Shown one piece after another: positions 8,860 to 17,881 of a DNA stretch of 64,000 bases. The stretch lies in NCBI GenBank assembly GCA_017416805.1, contig JAFQBB010000032.1, positions 62,001 to 126,000 on the forward strand, given 5' to 3'. Numbering within the stretch: position 1 is the first letter of the stretch; every line of letters begins with the position of its first letter. The translations under genes and the position numbers were made by a program. A model generated the notes under the pieces. That model had not been told where the DNA came from. It did no database searches and saw only the letters and a list, made by a program, of their open reading frames with translations. This DNA is from Bacteroidaceae bacterium. GTDB taxonomy: Bacteria > Bacteroidota > Bacteroidia > Bacteroidales > Bacteroidaceae.

Positions 8860-9393
8860 TCATTCTTTAATTTTTTCATTATTAATTTTAAACCTACACA
8901 CATAGCCTAATATTCCTGCTGCAATGATAACCCACACGGGTGATACACCAAGCAGCCAAATGAGTAATGCACAAACAATGGGAATCCACACTGTGTGCCG
9001 ATTGATACCTGCCGTACGTGCCACATTGAATGTGGGGACAGCAATGAGCGCCACAACGGCAGGACGGATTCCTTTGAAGATGTTTTCGACAATTGTGTAT
9101 TCTTTGAACCGGTGAAAAAAGAGTGCGATGCCTAAAATGATGAGAAATGATGGGAGTACGGTACCCAACGCTGCAATTATACTCCCACGCAATCCACTGT
9201 GTTTATAACCAATAAAGATTGCCATATTGACGGCAAATACACCGGGAGTGGATTGTGCTATGGCCAAAAGGTCTGTAAATTCACGTTGGTCAATCCAAGC
9301 ATGGTGCTCAACTACTTCACGTTCGATAAGTGGAATCATGGCATAGCCTCCGCCAATGGTGAAAAGTCCTATTTTAAAGAATGTCCTGAACAT
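8860..9393 (-). CDS. Chromate transporter family protein (half-size ChrA), first of pair
   Basis: CHR-domain protein of 177 residues. FTIGGGYAMIPLIEREVVE and IAQSTPGVFAVNMAIFIGY correspond to the same motifs in its neighbour, with A/S-F-A in place of G-P-I-G, as expected for the two different halves of a CHR pair. Several transmembrane helices are visible. It starts 26 bp after the stop of the upstream HTCS gene, so the three genes may form one transcript. Anion specificity is unknown. Confidence 0.85.
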   Translation of the reverse strand: MFRTFFKIGLFTIGGGYAMIPLIEREVVEHHAWIDQREFTDLLAIAQSTPGVFAVNMAIFIGYKHSGLRGSIIAALGTVLPSFLIILGIALFFHRFKEYTIVENIFKGIRPAVVALIAVPTFNVARTAGINRHTVWIPIVCALLIWLLGVSPVWVIIAAGILGYVCRFKINNEKIKE

Positions 9394-9419
9394 GTGTGTG
9401 GTTGTACAGATTTATTTGT

Positions 9420-12400
9420 CTATTTCTCTTTCATTTTCTTGATGTATTCACCAGGTGTCATTGAATAGTATTTCTTGAATACTTCACGGAAATACTTGGG
9501 CTCGCTGAATCCCATGATGTCACTGACCTCTGAAATGGAGTGCTCGCCTGAAAGTAACATCTCACAGACCTTATGCATGCGAATATCACGGATTATGTCG
9601 CTTGGCTTCTGGTCTGTCAGAGCCTTTACCTTATTGTATAAGCTGGTGCGGCTCATTCCCATGAGTGAGCACAATTCATCAACGTTAAAATCGGGGTCAT
9701 TAATGTGGATTTTGATTTTATCCTTGACTTCTTTCAAGAAATTGTTTTCTTCTGCAGTTTGTTTCTGATTTTCTTTACTTTGATATAAGGCTTCATTCTG
9801 AAGCAGTTGTCTTCGCAATAGCTTTCTGTTCTCAATGATATTCATCAGAATGGCTTGTAACAGCTGCATGTCAAATGGCTTGCTGATATAATGGTCTGCA
9901 AGCATACCGAAGCCGTTGATGATACTTTCTCTGTCTTCATTGGTAGTCAATAAGATGATGGGGATATGGCTGGTTTCGTTATTAGACTTCAATAAAGTGC
10001 ACAAATCAGTCTTTCCGATACCTGATTGGTTAAATCCTGATATAATAATGTCTGGTTCCTGTTCTTTGACGATACTCAAAGCTACTTCTTGACTATGAGC
10101 AGTTTCTACATCCCAATTCTCAGATAAGGAATTGCCGAGGAATGATAAAATATCGGGATTGCTTTCCACTATAAGTATTGTGCCATATTTTTTGGAGGTA
10201 TTGTCTCTTTTTTCGTTTTTTCCCTTTAGTACAACAGGTAGTTTCTTGACAGATGAGAAGATAGAACTTCTTTCTTCTTCATTTTGGACAATTTCATATT
10301 TGATATATTTGGTGTGGTCTATGGGGAATGACACAGTAAAGAAATAGTTTGAAGGACCTGCACCTTTACTTTGTAACTTTCCAAGATGCCTGTCAACAAG
10401 CTGTTTGATAATGGAAAGTTCAGTTTTGAGTCGTTGTTGGTTCAGGTGTATTGCTTTTTCCCGTACAGACGACTTCACTGATTGCGTCAATTTATTGTTA
10501 TGCAGGCTGACGGACCAGTATTTTCCTTCTACTTTACTAGTGATGTGTACGAATTGTGATGTCTGGGCGTGGCGTATGACATTCGTAAAGAGGTTGTAGA
10601 AGATGATTTCGATTTTCCGAATATCGACCCATATTTTGGCATTTTCTGATTCGTCTTCATAATGCAGGGTTATGCCCTGTTGTTCGGCAAGAGGCTTAAA
10701 TATGTTGACGTAGTTTCCAATAAGTTCACTCAAAGAATGGCGGGTGGCATGTATTTTCTTTTCGTGACTTTCCTTCTCTATGTTCAAGAGATTGGTTACT
10801 GTCTGATAAAGTTTTTCTGCATTATAATTGATAAGTTGCAAGTAACTCCGGTTTTTGTCTGAGATATCCTCTTGTTGTTGGATTTCATTGACAGATGCTT
10901 TCATAAGCGACAATGATGTACGAAGATAATGGGTCGTCCGATTGAATAGTTTGACACGATTTCGTATAAACTTCCGTTCATTTCTCACCCAACTATATTT
11001 GATTCCTATAACAATGAGAGCTATTCCAATAAATAAGTAGGCAAATAAAGCCCATCCTGTTTGCCAGAACGAAGGGGTGACAATTATTTTCAGTTTCTTC
11101 TCTCCAAGAACCCGGTAGTCTTCTTTGGCTATACACTGTATTTCTAACAGATATTCTCCCGGAGCCAGATTGCGGAACTGTAACCAGTTATTATTGTCGG
11201 TAGTCCTCCAATAATCGTACAGTCCGTTCAGTTTCCATTGATAGTAGGTATATAGGGGATTTGAGTAATTTATAGAAGATATATGTAATCCTAAAGCTTT
11301 CTCATCTGGAGTTAAAGTCACAACATCAACACTGTCTTGCTGCTTGTCAATTTCTTTATGAATGGTAGCCAGACGGTTGTCTATCAAAATCCGGTCAATC
11401 AAAATGCGGATATTCTGAGGACGTTGAATTTTCATGGTGTCACTCCATTCGATGGCTCCATTATTGGTGCCGACAATGAATGTCCCCCTTGATGTATGTA
11501 TTCCTGCCCGCGGATTAAAGTTGGTCTTTATCAATCCCTGATCTTCTGTCCAGTTATAGAATTCTTTTTTCTCCGCATAGAACATGGCGATGTTCTGTTC
11601 TGTCGTCACAACCACTTCTTTTTCATTTTTTGGAATGATGCTATTGATAGTGTTTGACAGCAAGGAACTTGTCTGATACATGTAAATGTCATGCTGTCCG
11701 TCCGAATGAAGGACTACCAGTCCGGAGTTTGTCGTGCCAATGTAAAGGTCTCCATTCTTATGTAAGAACATGGCATTGATAGGTTGTGGGGCAAACGGCA
11801 TTTCTTTTCTTTCAAGAGTGTTACTTTCCTTGTCTAATACATATATACCATTGCCTGTGCCTATCAGCAGAGTAGTAGAATCTTTTTCAAGCAGACAAGT
11901 GACATAGCTGCCTATGTAGTAATCTTTGAATATCCGCTTCTTATTGTCGCTACATCCTAAATAATAATTTCCGCCAGTCCATACAAGTCCTTCGTTGTCT
12001 TGTAAGATCACACGTATGTATTTATTGCTGTTGTTCGGCCTGCTACTCTGCTCGTACGAATGTGGAGTAAGAATTTGGGCAGTCATACTTTCCTTGTCTA
12101 TACGATATATGCCGGTCATGAAACCACCAGCAAGAATCTGACCGTCTCTTGTTTCGTATAAGGACAAGAATATACAGTTCTTCAAACTTTCGGGATCTGT
12201 ATTATCCCGGTTAAAGACGTGTTGCCATGTATCCTTGCTTGGACTGTACAGGGTTAATCCATTGTTTGTGGCAAACCATATATCTCCGTCTGAATCTTCA
12301 AGAATGGCATTTACCAAGTCGTCATTCAGAGAATTCGGATTACCCAAATGATTCTTATACCATCTATAGTAGGGTAATGCTTTGTCATAAACTGTTATTC

Positions 12401-13361
12401 CCCGGGCATATACCGACATCCATAATCTTTTGTTTTCATCCATATAGATGTCACGTATGTTATTGCCATTCATCCTGTTGGGCTCGTTTGTCTCAACATG
12501 TAGGAACTGTTCCATTTTCTCTTCCCTCAAGTCGTACTGATATACACCAGCTCCTCGTGTAGAAATCAATACTTTGTTTTCTTCATAAGGAAGGAATTTC
12601 GTTATGGGAAAATCTTTGGCATAGGGATACAGTAACTCGGTTTTGTCACGTGTCAAATCATACACTATGATTCCACTATTCTCGCTATAAGCCAACAATC
12701 GGTTGGTTTTATGTACATAAATCCGCTTGGGAAGACTGAAAATCTTTGTAGGAATGATACACTGGGTCAGTATGAACTCATCATCAGTAAGTATGACACG
12801 GCAAATGCCATCTTCTGAACCGATGTAATAGGTATGTTTGTCGTATTGAAAAATGCAGGTAAGCCGCTTATGTTTATGATCCATCTTCATTTGCTTCACT
12901 TTCCGGGTATTCAAATCATAGACATAACAAAGGTCTTTGTTGCAATACCAGACTTCATCAAACGTAGTCATTTCAATCAATTCGAAAGTTGAAGCTGAAA
13001 TCTCTTCAGGAAGAAGTTCCTGTTTGAAAACATCATTATCGGCATTGTATCTGAAAAGTTCTCCTTCAGGCCCAATGACCCAGACATTCCCATTGCGGTC
13101 TGTCTCTAAAATATTTCTCTCCGAATGGAAAGACAGGTATCCTTTTTCTGTCTGTAAACGGTAATGTTTGACGTCTTTTCCATCATAACGGTCAATACCT
13201 GTGTAAGTGAGAAACCACATGAATCCCTTTCTATCTTTCTGTATGGACAATACGCGGCGATCGCTCAATCCTTCCGGTACACCGATATATTTGTATGCTT
13301 GTCCGAAAGAACTACAGATGCTTGTCAGGCAAAATATGATACAGGCAATGTAGAATCTCAT
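9420..13361 (-). CDS. Hybrid two-component regulator (HTCS) with degenerate kinase and receiver
   Basis: Single-protein regulator of 1313 residues. Order: signal peptide (1-20), periplasmic Reg_prop-type beta-propeller repeats (about 25-680), a Y_Y_Y domain (about 690-760), one transmembrane helix (about 765-788), a dimerisation/kinase region, a receiver domain (about 1057-1180) and an AraC helix-turn-helix (about 1215-1312). The start at 13361 (MRFYIACIIF) was chosen because a signal peptide begins there; the frame is open to 13478. His811 is kept (THYLRT) but the next residue is Tyr instead of Glu, the kinase glycine-rich ATP motifs are not recognisable, and the receiver Asp is Gly1109 (ISGF). 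The DNA-binding domain looks intact. Two chromate transporter genes follow after 26 bp. Confidence 0.9.
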   Translation of the reverse strand: MRFYIACIIFCLTSICSSFGQAYKYIGVPEGLSDRRVLSIQKDRKGFMWFLTYTGIDRYDGKDVKHYRLQTEKGYLSFHSERNILETDRNGNVWVIGPEGELFRYNADNDVFKQELLPEEISASTFELIEMTTFDEVWYCNKDLCYVYDLNTRKVKQMKMDHKHKRLTCIFQYDKHTYYIGSEDGICRVILTDDEFILTQCIIPTKIFSLPKRIYVHKTNRLLAYSENSGIIVYDLTRDKTELLYPYAKDFPITKFLPYEENKVLISTRGAGVYQYDLREEKMEQFLHVETNEPNRMNGNNIRDIYMDENKRLWMSVYARGITVYDKALPYYRWYKNHLGNPNSLNDDLVNAILEDSDGDIWFATNNGLTLYSPSKDTWQHVFNRDNTDPESLKNCIFLSLYETRDGQILAGGFMTGIYRIDKESMTAQILTPHSYEQSSRPNNSNKYIRVILQDNEGLVWTGGNYYLGCSDNKKRIFKDYYIGSYVTCLLEKDSTTLLIGTGNGIYVLDKESNTLERKEMPFAPQPINAMFLHKNGDLYIGTTNSGLVVLHSDGQHDIYMYQTSSLLSNTINSIIPKNEKEVVVTTEQNIAMFYAEKKEFYNWTEDQGLIKTNFNPRAGIHTSRGTFIVGTNNGAIEWSDTMKIQRPQNIRILIDRILIDNRLATIHKEIDKQQDSVDVVTLTPDEKALGLHISSINYSNPLYTYYQWKLNGLYDYWRTTDNNNWLQFRNLAPGEYLLEIQCIAKEDYRVLGEKKLKIIVTPSFWQTGWALFAYLFIGIALIVIGIKYSWVRNERKFIRNRVKLFNRTTHYLRTSLSLMKASVNEIQQQEDISDKNRSYLQLINYNAEKLYQTVTNLLNIEKESHEKKIHATRHSLSELIGNYVNIFKPLAEQQGITLHYEDESENAKIWVDIRKIEIIFYNLFTNVIRHAQTSQFVHITSKVEGKYWSVSLHNNKLTQSVKSSVREKAIHLNQQRLKTELSIIKQLVDRHLGKLQSKGAGPSNYFFTVSFPIDHTKYIKYEIVQNEEERSSIFSSVKKLPVVLKGKNEKRDNTSKKYGTILIVESNPDILSFLGNSLSENWDVETAHSQEVALSIVKEQEPDIIISGFNQSGIGKTDLCTLLKSNNETSHIPIILLTTNEDRESIINGFGMLADHYISKPFDMQLLQAILMNIIENRKLLRRQLLQNEALYQSKENQKQTAEENNFLKEVKDKIKIHINDPDFNVDELCSLMGMSRTSLYNKVKALTDQKPSDIIRDIRMHKVCEMLLSGEHSISEVSDIMGFSEPKYFREVFKKYYSMTPGEYIKKMKEK

Positions 13362-13395
13362 GTAGATTGCATGTGTGTGTAAAGTCTGTTTGCAA

Positions 13396-13512
13396 TTACG
13401 AACTACAGGTAATAACACCCGTAGTCCGTAATTGTTCATTTTAATGGATAAATAATTGTCAAACCAGTCACTGGTCACTCGTAGCTCATCACTCGTAGCT
13501 GGCGCTGGTCAC
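13396..13512. repeat. Phrase-like intergenic repeats (CGTAGCTC family)
   Basis: The gap between purL and the HTCS gene holds imperfectly repeated words such as CACTCGTAGCTC, ATCACTCGTAGCT and GTAGTCCGTAA. Related words appear at 8845-8853, 19866-19934, 22095-22119 and 42838-42862. They are non-coding and have no obvious fixed period. Confidence 0.6.
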
Positions 13513-13515
13513 TAA

Positions 13516-16500
13516 TCACTTCCTGTTCGCTTCCACCCACTTGCGTGCATTGACGAAGGCTTCAATCCATGGAGTCACTTCATCGTTAGGACGTGGGTAG
13601 TATCCGCATTGCCATGGGAAGATGGTACGCTCGGGGTGTGGCATGATAGCCAAATGGCGTCCGTCCTTGCTGGCTACGGCGGCTACGCTATAAGATGAGC
13701 CGTTGGGGTTGGCCGGATAACCATCGTAGGTAAACTTGGCCACCACATTGTACTCGTCTTCGGGAAGTGGCAAGTGGAATTTGCCTTCGCCATGAGCCAC
13801 CCATGTACCGATCTTGTATCCGCTCAGCGAACCGAACATCACGCTACGGTTCATCGGGATAGTCAGCGATACGAAGTTGCTTTCGAACTTGTGCGAATCG
13901 TTATGTAACATCTTGGCTTTCTTATCAGCCGGATGCTCGGGATTGATAAGTCCCAATTCTATCATCAGCTGGCAACCGTTGCAAACTCCCAGTGAGAGGG
14001 TATCTTCACGGGCATAGAAGTTGTCGAGAGCAGCTTTCGCCTTGGGGTTGTAGAGGAAGGCTCCTGCCCATCCCTTGGCTGAACCAAGAACATCGGAGTT
14101 GGAGAATCCGCCACAGAAGGCAATTACGTTCACATCCTCCAATGTCTCGCGTCCGCTGATAAGGTCGGTCATCGTCACATCTTTCACATCGAAACCTGCC
14201 AACCAGAAGCTATAGGCCATTTCGCGCTCAGAGTTGGTACCCTTTTCGCGGATAACGGCAGCCTTGATGCCTGAAGGTGTACGACGGTCAGGGTCAAGTC
14301 CCCATTGTTTCAGCTTACCTGTAAATTCGGGGCCGAAGGCGAGGTCAAGCGGTTGTTGCTTGTAGTTCTCGAAACGCTCTTTGGCCTTGCCATTGAAGCT
14401 CTGCTTGCGATCCATCAGGTATGAAGTAGAGTACCATACATCGCGCAGATGGTCGATACCGAACTGGTAGTCGTATCCATCCTTACTTACCATGATGTGG
14501 CGCTCGTCGGTGGGCACACCAATCTTCACGTAACCCACACCGGCATCGTCCAAAATCTTCTTCACACGAGCTGAATCCTTGTCAGACACCTGGATGACAA
14601 CACCCGGATTCTCAGCAAACAATGCCTGTACGATGTCGCAACCCTTCAGTTTGTCAAGGTTTACATCGATACCGCCTTCCATGTTGGCAAAACACATTTC
14701 CAGCAAGCAGGTCAGCAGACCACCGGCAGAGATGTCGTGTCCGGCCATGATGAGGCCTTCGTTCACCAATTGTTGTACGGCCAAGAAAGCATCGCGGAAA
14801 TATTCGGGATTCTTCACCGTAGGCACATCGCTACCCACCTTGTTGAGGCTTTGTGCAAAGGCCGAGCCGCCCAATTGCAAGGTATCGAATGAGAAGTCAA
14901 TATGGTAGAAACGGCTCTTCGGCTCGTTCTTCATCACGGGAGATACAATCTTGCGGATATCGCTCACCTCGCCTCCGGCAGAGACGATGACCGTACCCGG
15001 GCTGACAATCTTGCTTCCGTCGGGGTACTTCTGAGTCATGGAGAGTGAATCCTTACCCGTAGGCACATTAATCTGGAGTGAACAACAGAAGTCGCTCAAT
15101 GCCTTCACGGCGGTATAGAGACGTGCATCCTCACCCTCTTGGGCACGGCAGGGCCACATCCAGTTGGCTGAGAGGCTCACGCTATCCAATCCTTCGGCCA
15201 AAGGAGCCCACACAAGGTTGGTCAATGCCTCGCTCACTGAGAGCACCGAACCTGCGGCAGGGTCGGCAAGGGCTGCTTGCGGAGCATGACCGATAGAGGT
15301 AGCAATACCCTTGCGTCCGCGATAGTCAAGCGCTACGGCTCCCAGGTCGCTCAATGGCAATTGCAATTCACCCTGGCACTGCTGGCGGGCCACACGACCC
15401 GTCACACAACGGTCCACCTTGTTGGTCAACCAGTCCTTGCAAGCTACGGCCTCCAGTTGGAGTACACGTTGGATATATTCGTCGAGCTTGGTGATGTCGT
15501 AGGTCACTACGTCATACTTGCGCTCTACGGTCTTGTCAATCATGTATGTCTTGGGCGATGATCCGAACATCTGGTCAACGGCCAAGTCGAAGGGACGTAC
15601 ACCATCGGCTTGCTCGAAAGCAAAGCGCTGGTCGCCGGTAGTTTCTCCTACGGTGTACATAGGAGCGCGTTCACGCTCGGCAATCTGGCGCACATGTTCG
15701 ATAGCCGATTCGTCGATGAGCAATCCCATACGCTCCTGACTCTCGTTGGCAATGATTTCCTTGGCACTCAAGGTCTGGTCACCGATGGGGAGCTTGTCCA
15801 TGTGAATCAATCCGCCACACTCTTCCACCAGCTCGCTGAGGCAGTTCACGTGTCCGGCAGAACCATGGTCGTGGATAGACACGATGGGGTTGTTGTCCTC
15901 CTCGCAAAGGGCACGCACTACGTTGTATGCACGCTTCTGCATCTCGGCATTGGCACGTTGTACGGCATTCAGCTCGATACCTGAAGAGTAGCGGCCTGTC
16001 TCTACCGATGAAACCGAACCTCCACCGAGGCCGATACGGTAGTTGTCACCACCCATTACTACCACTTTGTTGCCTGGTTGGGGAGTACCCTTCAAGCAGT
16101 CGCGCTTGGTACCGTAGCCCACACCACCGGCCAACATGATGACCTTGTCGTAGGCATATTGTTCGCCATTTTCCTGATGTTCGAAGGTCAGGAGCGAACC
16201 GCAGATGAGCGGTTGGCCGAACTTGTTTCCGAAGTCGCTGGCACCGTTGCTGGCCTTGGTCAGAATCTGTTCAGGTGTCTGATAGAGCCATTTGCGCACG
16301 GGCAGGATATCTTCCCACTCGCGTCCTTCTTCACTGCGCGGATAGGAGGTCATATAAACGGCCGTACCGGCAATGGGCCATGACCCCTTACCACCACCCA
16401 TACGGTCACGGATTTCACCACCCGTACCGGTAGAAGCACCATTGAAAGGCTCTACGGTAGTGGGGAAGTTGTGTGTCTCGGCCTTCAGTGAGATGACACT

Positions 16501-17217
16501 CTCAATCTCCTTCACCTGGAAGTAGTCAGGCTTTGAGTGGTCAGCCGGAGCGAACTGCTCGATGATGGGGCCTTGTGCAAAGGCTACATTGTCCTTATAG
16601 GCTGATATAATCTTGTTAGGATTCTCCTGAGTAGTTTTCTTGATCATCTGGAAGAGGCTTGACTCTTTCTCTTCACCATCGATGATGAATGTACCTCCAA
16701 AAATCTTGTGACGGCAGTGCTCCGAGTTGATTTGGGCAAAGCCGAACACCTCACTATCGGTCAAGGGACGTCCGAGGTCCTGCTCCACCTTCTTCAGGTA
16801 GTCCATCTCTTCCTTGCTCAAGGCCAAACCTTCCTGCTCGTTGTAAGCCTCCAGGTCGGCAATGTGCACGATAGGTTGTGGTTGGATGTTGGTTTTGAAT
16901 ATTTCCTGTCCAAGTCCCTTGTACATGCGTTGGAGCATCGGGTCATGGTCGGCATTCTCGTCGGCTACGGGGAAATATTCCTCGATGCGGGCAACACCTT
17001 CCAATCCCATATTTTGGGTTATTTCTACAGCATTCGTACTCCACGGGGTAATCATCTCCTTGCGTGGGCCAACAAAATAACCTTTCAGGTTTTCTTCGCT
17101 TTCGGGCGTTGCATCGCCGAACAGCCAACAAAGCTTCTGGATCTCCTCTGTGTCGGCAACGTGATTCATCTCAATGGCAATCACGTTGTTAGAGGGGGTT
17201 CTGAAAAATAAAATCAT
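13516..17217 (-). CDS. purL: Phosphoribosylformylglycinamidine synthase (FGAM synthase)
   Basis: Fourth step of purine synthesis: FGAR plus glutamine plus ATP gives FGAM. This is the large single-chain form (1233 residues) with fused PurS-like N-terminus, two AIR-synthase-like halves and a glutaminase domain. Visible are SEHCRHKIF and KAETHNFPTTVEPF, GTGGEIRDRMGGGKGS, and in the C-terminal glutaminase the nucleophile region SLGVCNGCQLM with HGEGKF and PHPERTIFPWQ. It is transcribed alone from a promoter about 80 bp upstream; no other pur genes are in the window. Confidence 0.97.
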   Translation of the reverse strand: MILFFRTPSNNVIAIEMNHVADTEEIQKLCWLFGDATPESEENLKGYFVGPRKEMITPWSTNAVEITQNMGLEGVARIEEYFPVADENADHDPMLQRMYKGLGQEIFKTNIQPQPIVHIADLEAYNEQEGLALSKEEMDYLKKVEQDLGRPLTDSEVFGFAQINSEHCRHKIFGGTFIIDGEEKESSLFQMIKKTTQENPNKIISAYKDNVAFAQGPIIEQFAPADHSKPDYFQVKEIESVISLKAETHNFPTTVEPFNGASTGTGGEIRDRMGGGKGSWPIAGTAVYMTSYPRSEEGREWEDILPVRKWLYQTPEQILTKASNGASDFGNKFGQPLICGSLLTFEHQENGEQYAYDKVIMLAGGVGYGTKRDCLKGTPQPGNKVVVMGGDNYRIGLGGGSVSSVETGRYSSGIELNAVQRANAEMQKRAYNVVRALCEEDNNPIVSIHDHGSAGHVNCLSELVEECGGLIHMDKLPIGDQTLSAKEIIANESQERMGLLIDESAIEHVRQIAERERAPMYTVGETTGDQRFAFEQADGVRPFDLAVDQMFGSSPKTYMIDKTVERKYDVVTYDITKLDEYIQRVLQLEAVACKDWLTNKVDRCVTGRVARQQCQGELQLPLSDLGAVALDYRGRKGIATSIGHAPQAALADPAAGSVLSVSEALTNLVWAPLAEGLDSVSLSANWMWPCRAQEGEDARLYTAVKALSDFCCSLQINVPTGKDSLSMTQKYPDGSKIVSPGTVIVSAGGEVSDIRKIVSPVMKNEPKSRFYHIDFSFDTLQLGGSAFAQSLNKVGSDVPTVKNPEYFRDAFLAVQQLVNEGLIMAGHDISAGGLLTCLLEMCFANMEGGIDVNLDKLKGCDIVQALFAENPGVVIQVSDKDSARVKKILDDAGVGYVKIGVPTDERHIMVSKDGYDYQFGIDHLRDVWYSTSYLMDRKQSFNGKAKERFENYKQQPLDLAFGPEFTGKLKQWGLDPDRRTPSGIKAAVIREKGTNSEREMAYSFWLAGFDVKDVTMTDLISGRETLEDVNVIAFCGGFSNSDVLGSAKGWAGAFLYNPKAKAALDNFYAREDTLSLGVCNGCQLMIELGLINPEHPADKKAKMLHNDSHKFESNFVSLTIPMNRSVMFGSLSGYKIGTWVAHGEGKFHLPLPEDEYNVVAKFTYDGYPANPNGSSYSVAAVASKDGRHLAIMPHPERTIFPWQCGYYPRPNDEVTPWIEAFVNARKWVEANRK

Positions 17218-17296
17218 ATTGTCTGGAATATAAATTTGTAATATATTTTCTCTTTATCTTGTAAGGCTTCTTGTCCTATAGCCTCTTATTAGCGCA

Positions 17297-17327
17297 CAAA
17301 GTTACACAAAAGAGATTGTTCACGAAA
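17297..17327 (-). promoter_or_regulatory. Promoter of purL
   Basis: On the minus strand TAACTTTG (17297-17304) is a perfect -7 box. A TTTC (17324-17327), one base off the -33 consensus, lies 19 bp upstream. The leader would be about 73 nt; no riboswitch fold was recognised in it. Confidence 0.55.
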
Positions 17328-17453
17328 GAATAAGGAACTTTTTTTTGGCAGGTTGAAGAAAAAATAGGCGCAGACCTGTGCGTTTTTCGTGTCCGATGAA
17401 GTATTAACGCACAATGTGATATGGAATTCGTAAAGAGAAACTTATGGGAGTCT

Positions 17454-17486
17454 TGACAGAAGTATGCAAAATATATTGTATCTTTG
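17454..17486 (+). promoter_or_regulatory. Promoter of rnpB
   Basis: TTGA (17454-17457) and TATCTTTG (17479-17486) are separated by 21 bp, matching the Bacteroidetes promoter. The predicted start lies about 7 bp downstream, exactly at the first base of the RNase P RNA P1 helix. Confidence 0.7.
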
Positions 17487-17492
17487 CACGCT

Positions 17493-17853
17493 GAAAGCAG
17501 TTGGACGGCTTGTCGCTGCCCCATTAGGGGGAGAGGAAAGTCCGGGCAACAAAGGGCATCCCACTTGTTAACGGCAAGCAATCCGCGAGGGTTGAGCAGT
17601 GGAGAAGAAAATAACCGCCCCTTTTTCGGAAGGTGGTAAGGGTGAGAAGGTGAGGTAAGAGCTCACCAGTCGTGTGGTGACACACGAGCTGTCTGCCTTG
17701 GGAGTTGTAAGGTCATGTAAACCGGCGTTTGAGGGTAGCCCGCCCAAGCCGGAGGGTAGACCGCTGGAGCCACATCGGTGACGGGTGGCGTAGATAAATG
17801 ACAAGCACCTCTTTCGGGAGGCACAGAACCCGGCTTATAGGCCGACTGCTTTC
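17493..17853 (+). ncRNA. rnpB: RNase P RNA, bacterial class A
   Basis: Catalytic RNA that removes 5' leaders of tRNA precursors. The 5' end GAAAGCAGTTGG pairs with the 3' end CCGACTGCTTTC to form P1. The universally conserved GAGGAAAGTCCGGGC block is at about 17532-17546 and the matching 3' block ACAGAACCCGGCTTAT at 17823-17838. Length is about 361 nt. A promoter sits directly upstream. The YihY gene begins 28 bp after the 3' end, so it may receive read-through. Confidence 0.95.
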
Positions 17854-17881
17854 TTCTTTTTGAAAAATAATTCAGGAGTTG

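Noticed and set aside
15078-16383. Several plus-strand open frames of 70-125 codons opposite purL
   Set aside because: They mirror the purL coding frame, lack ribosome sites and show no protein family.
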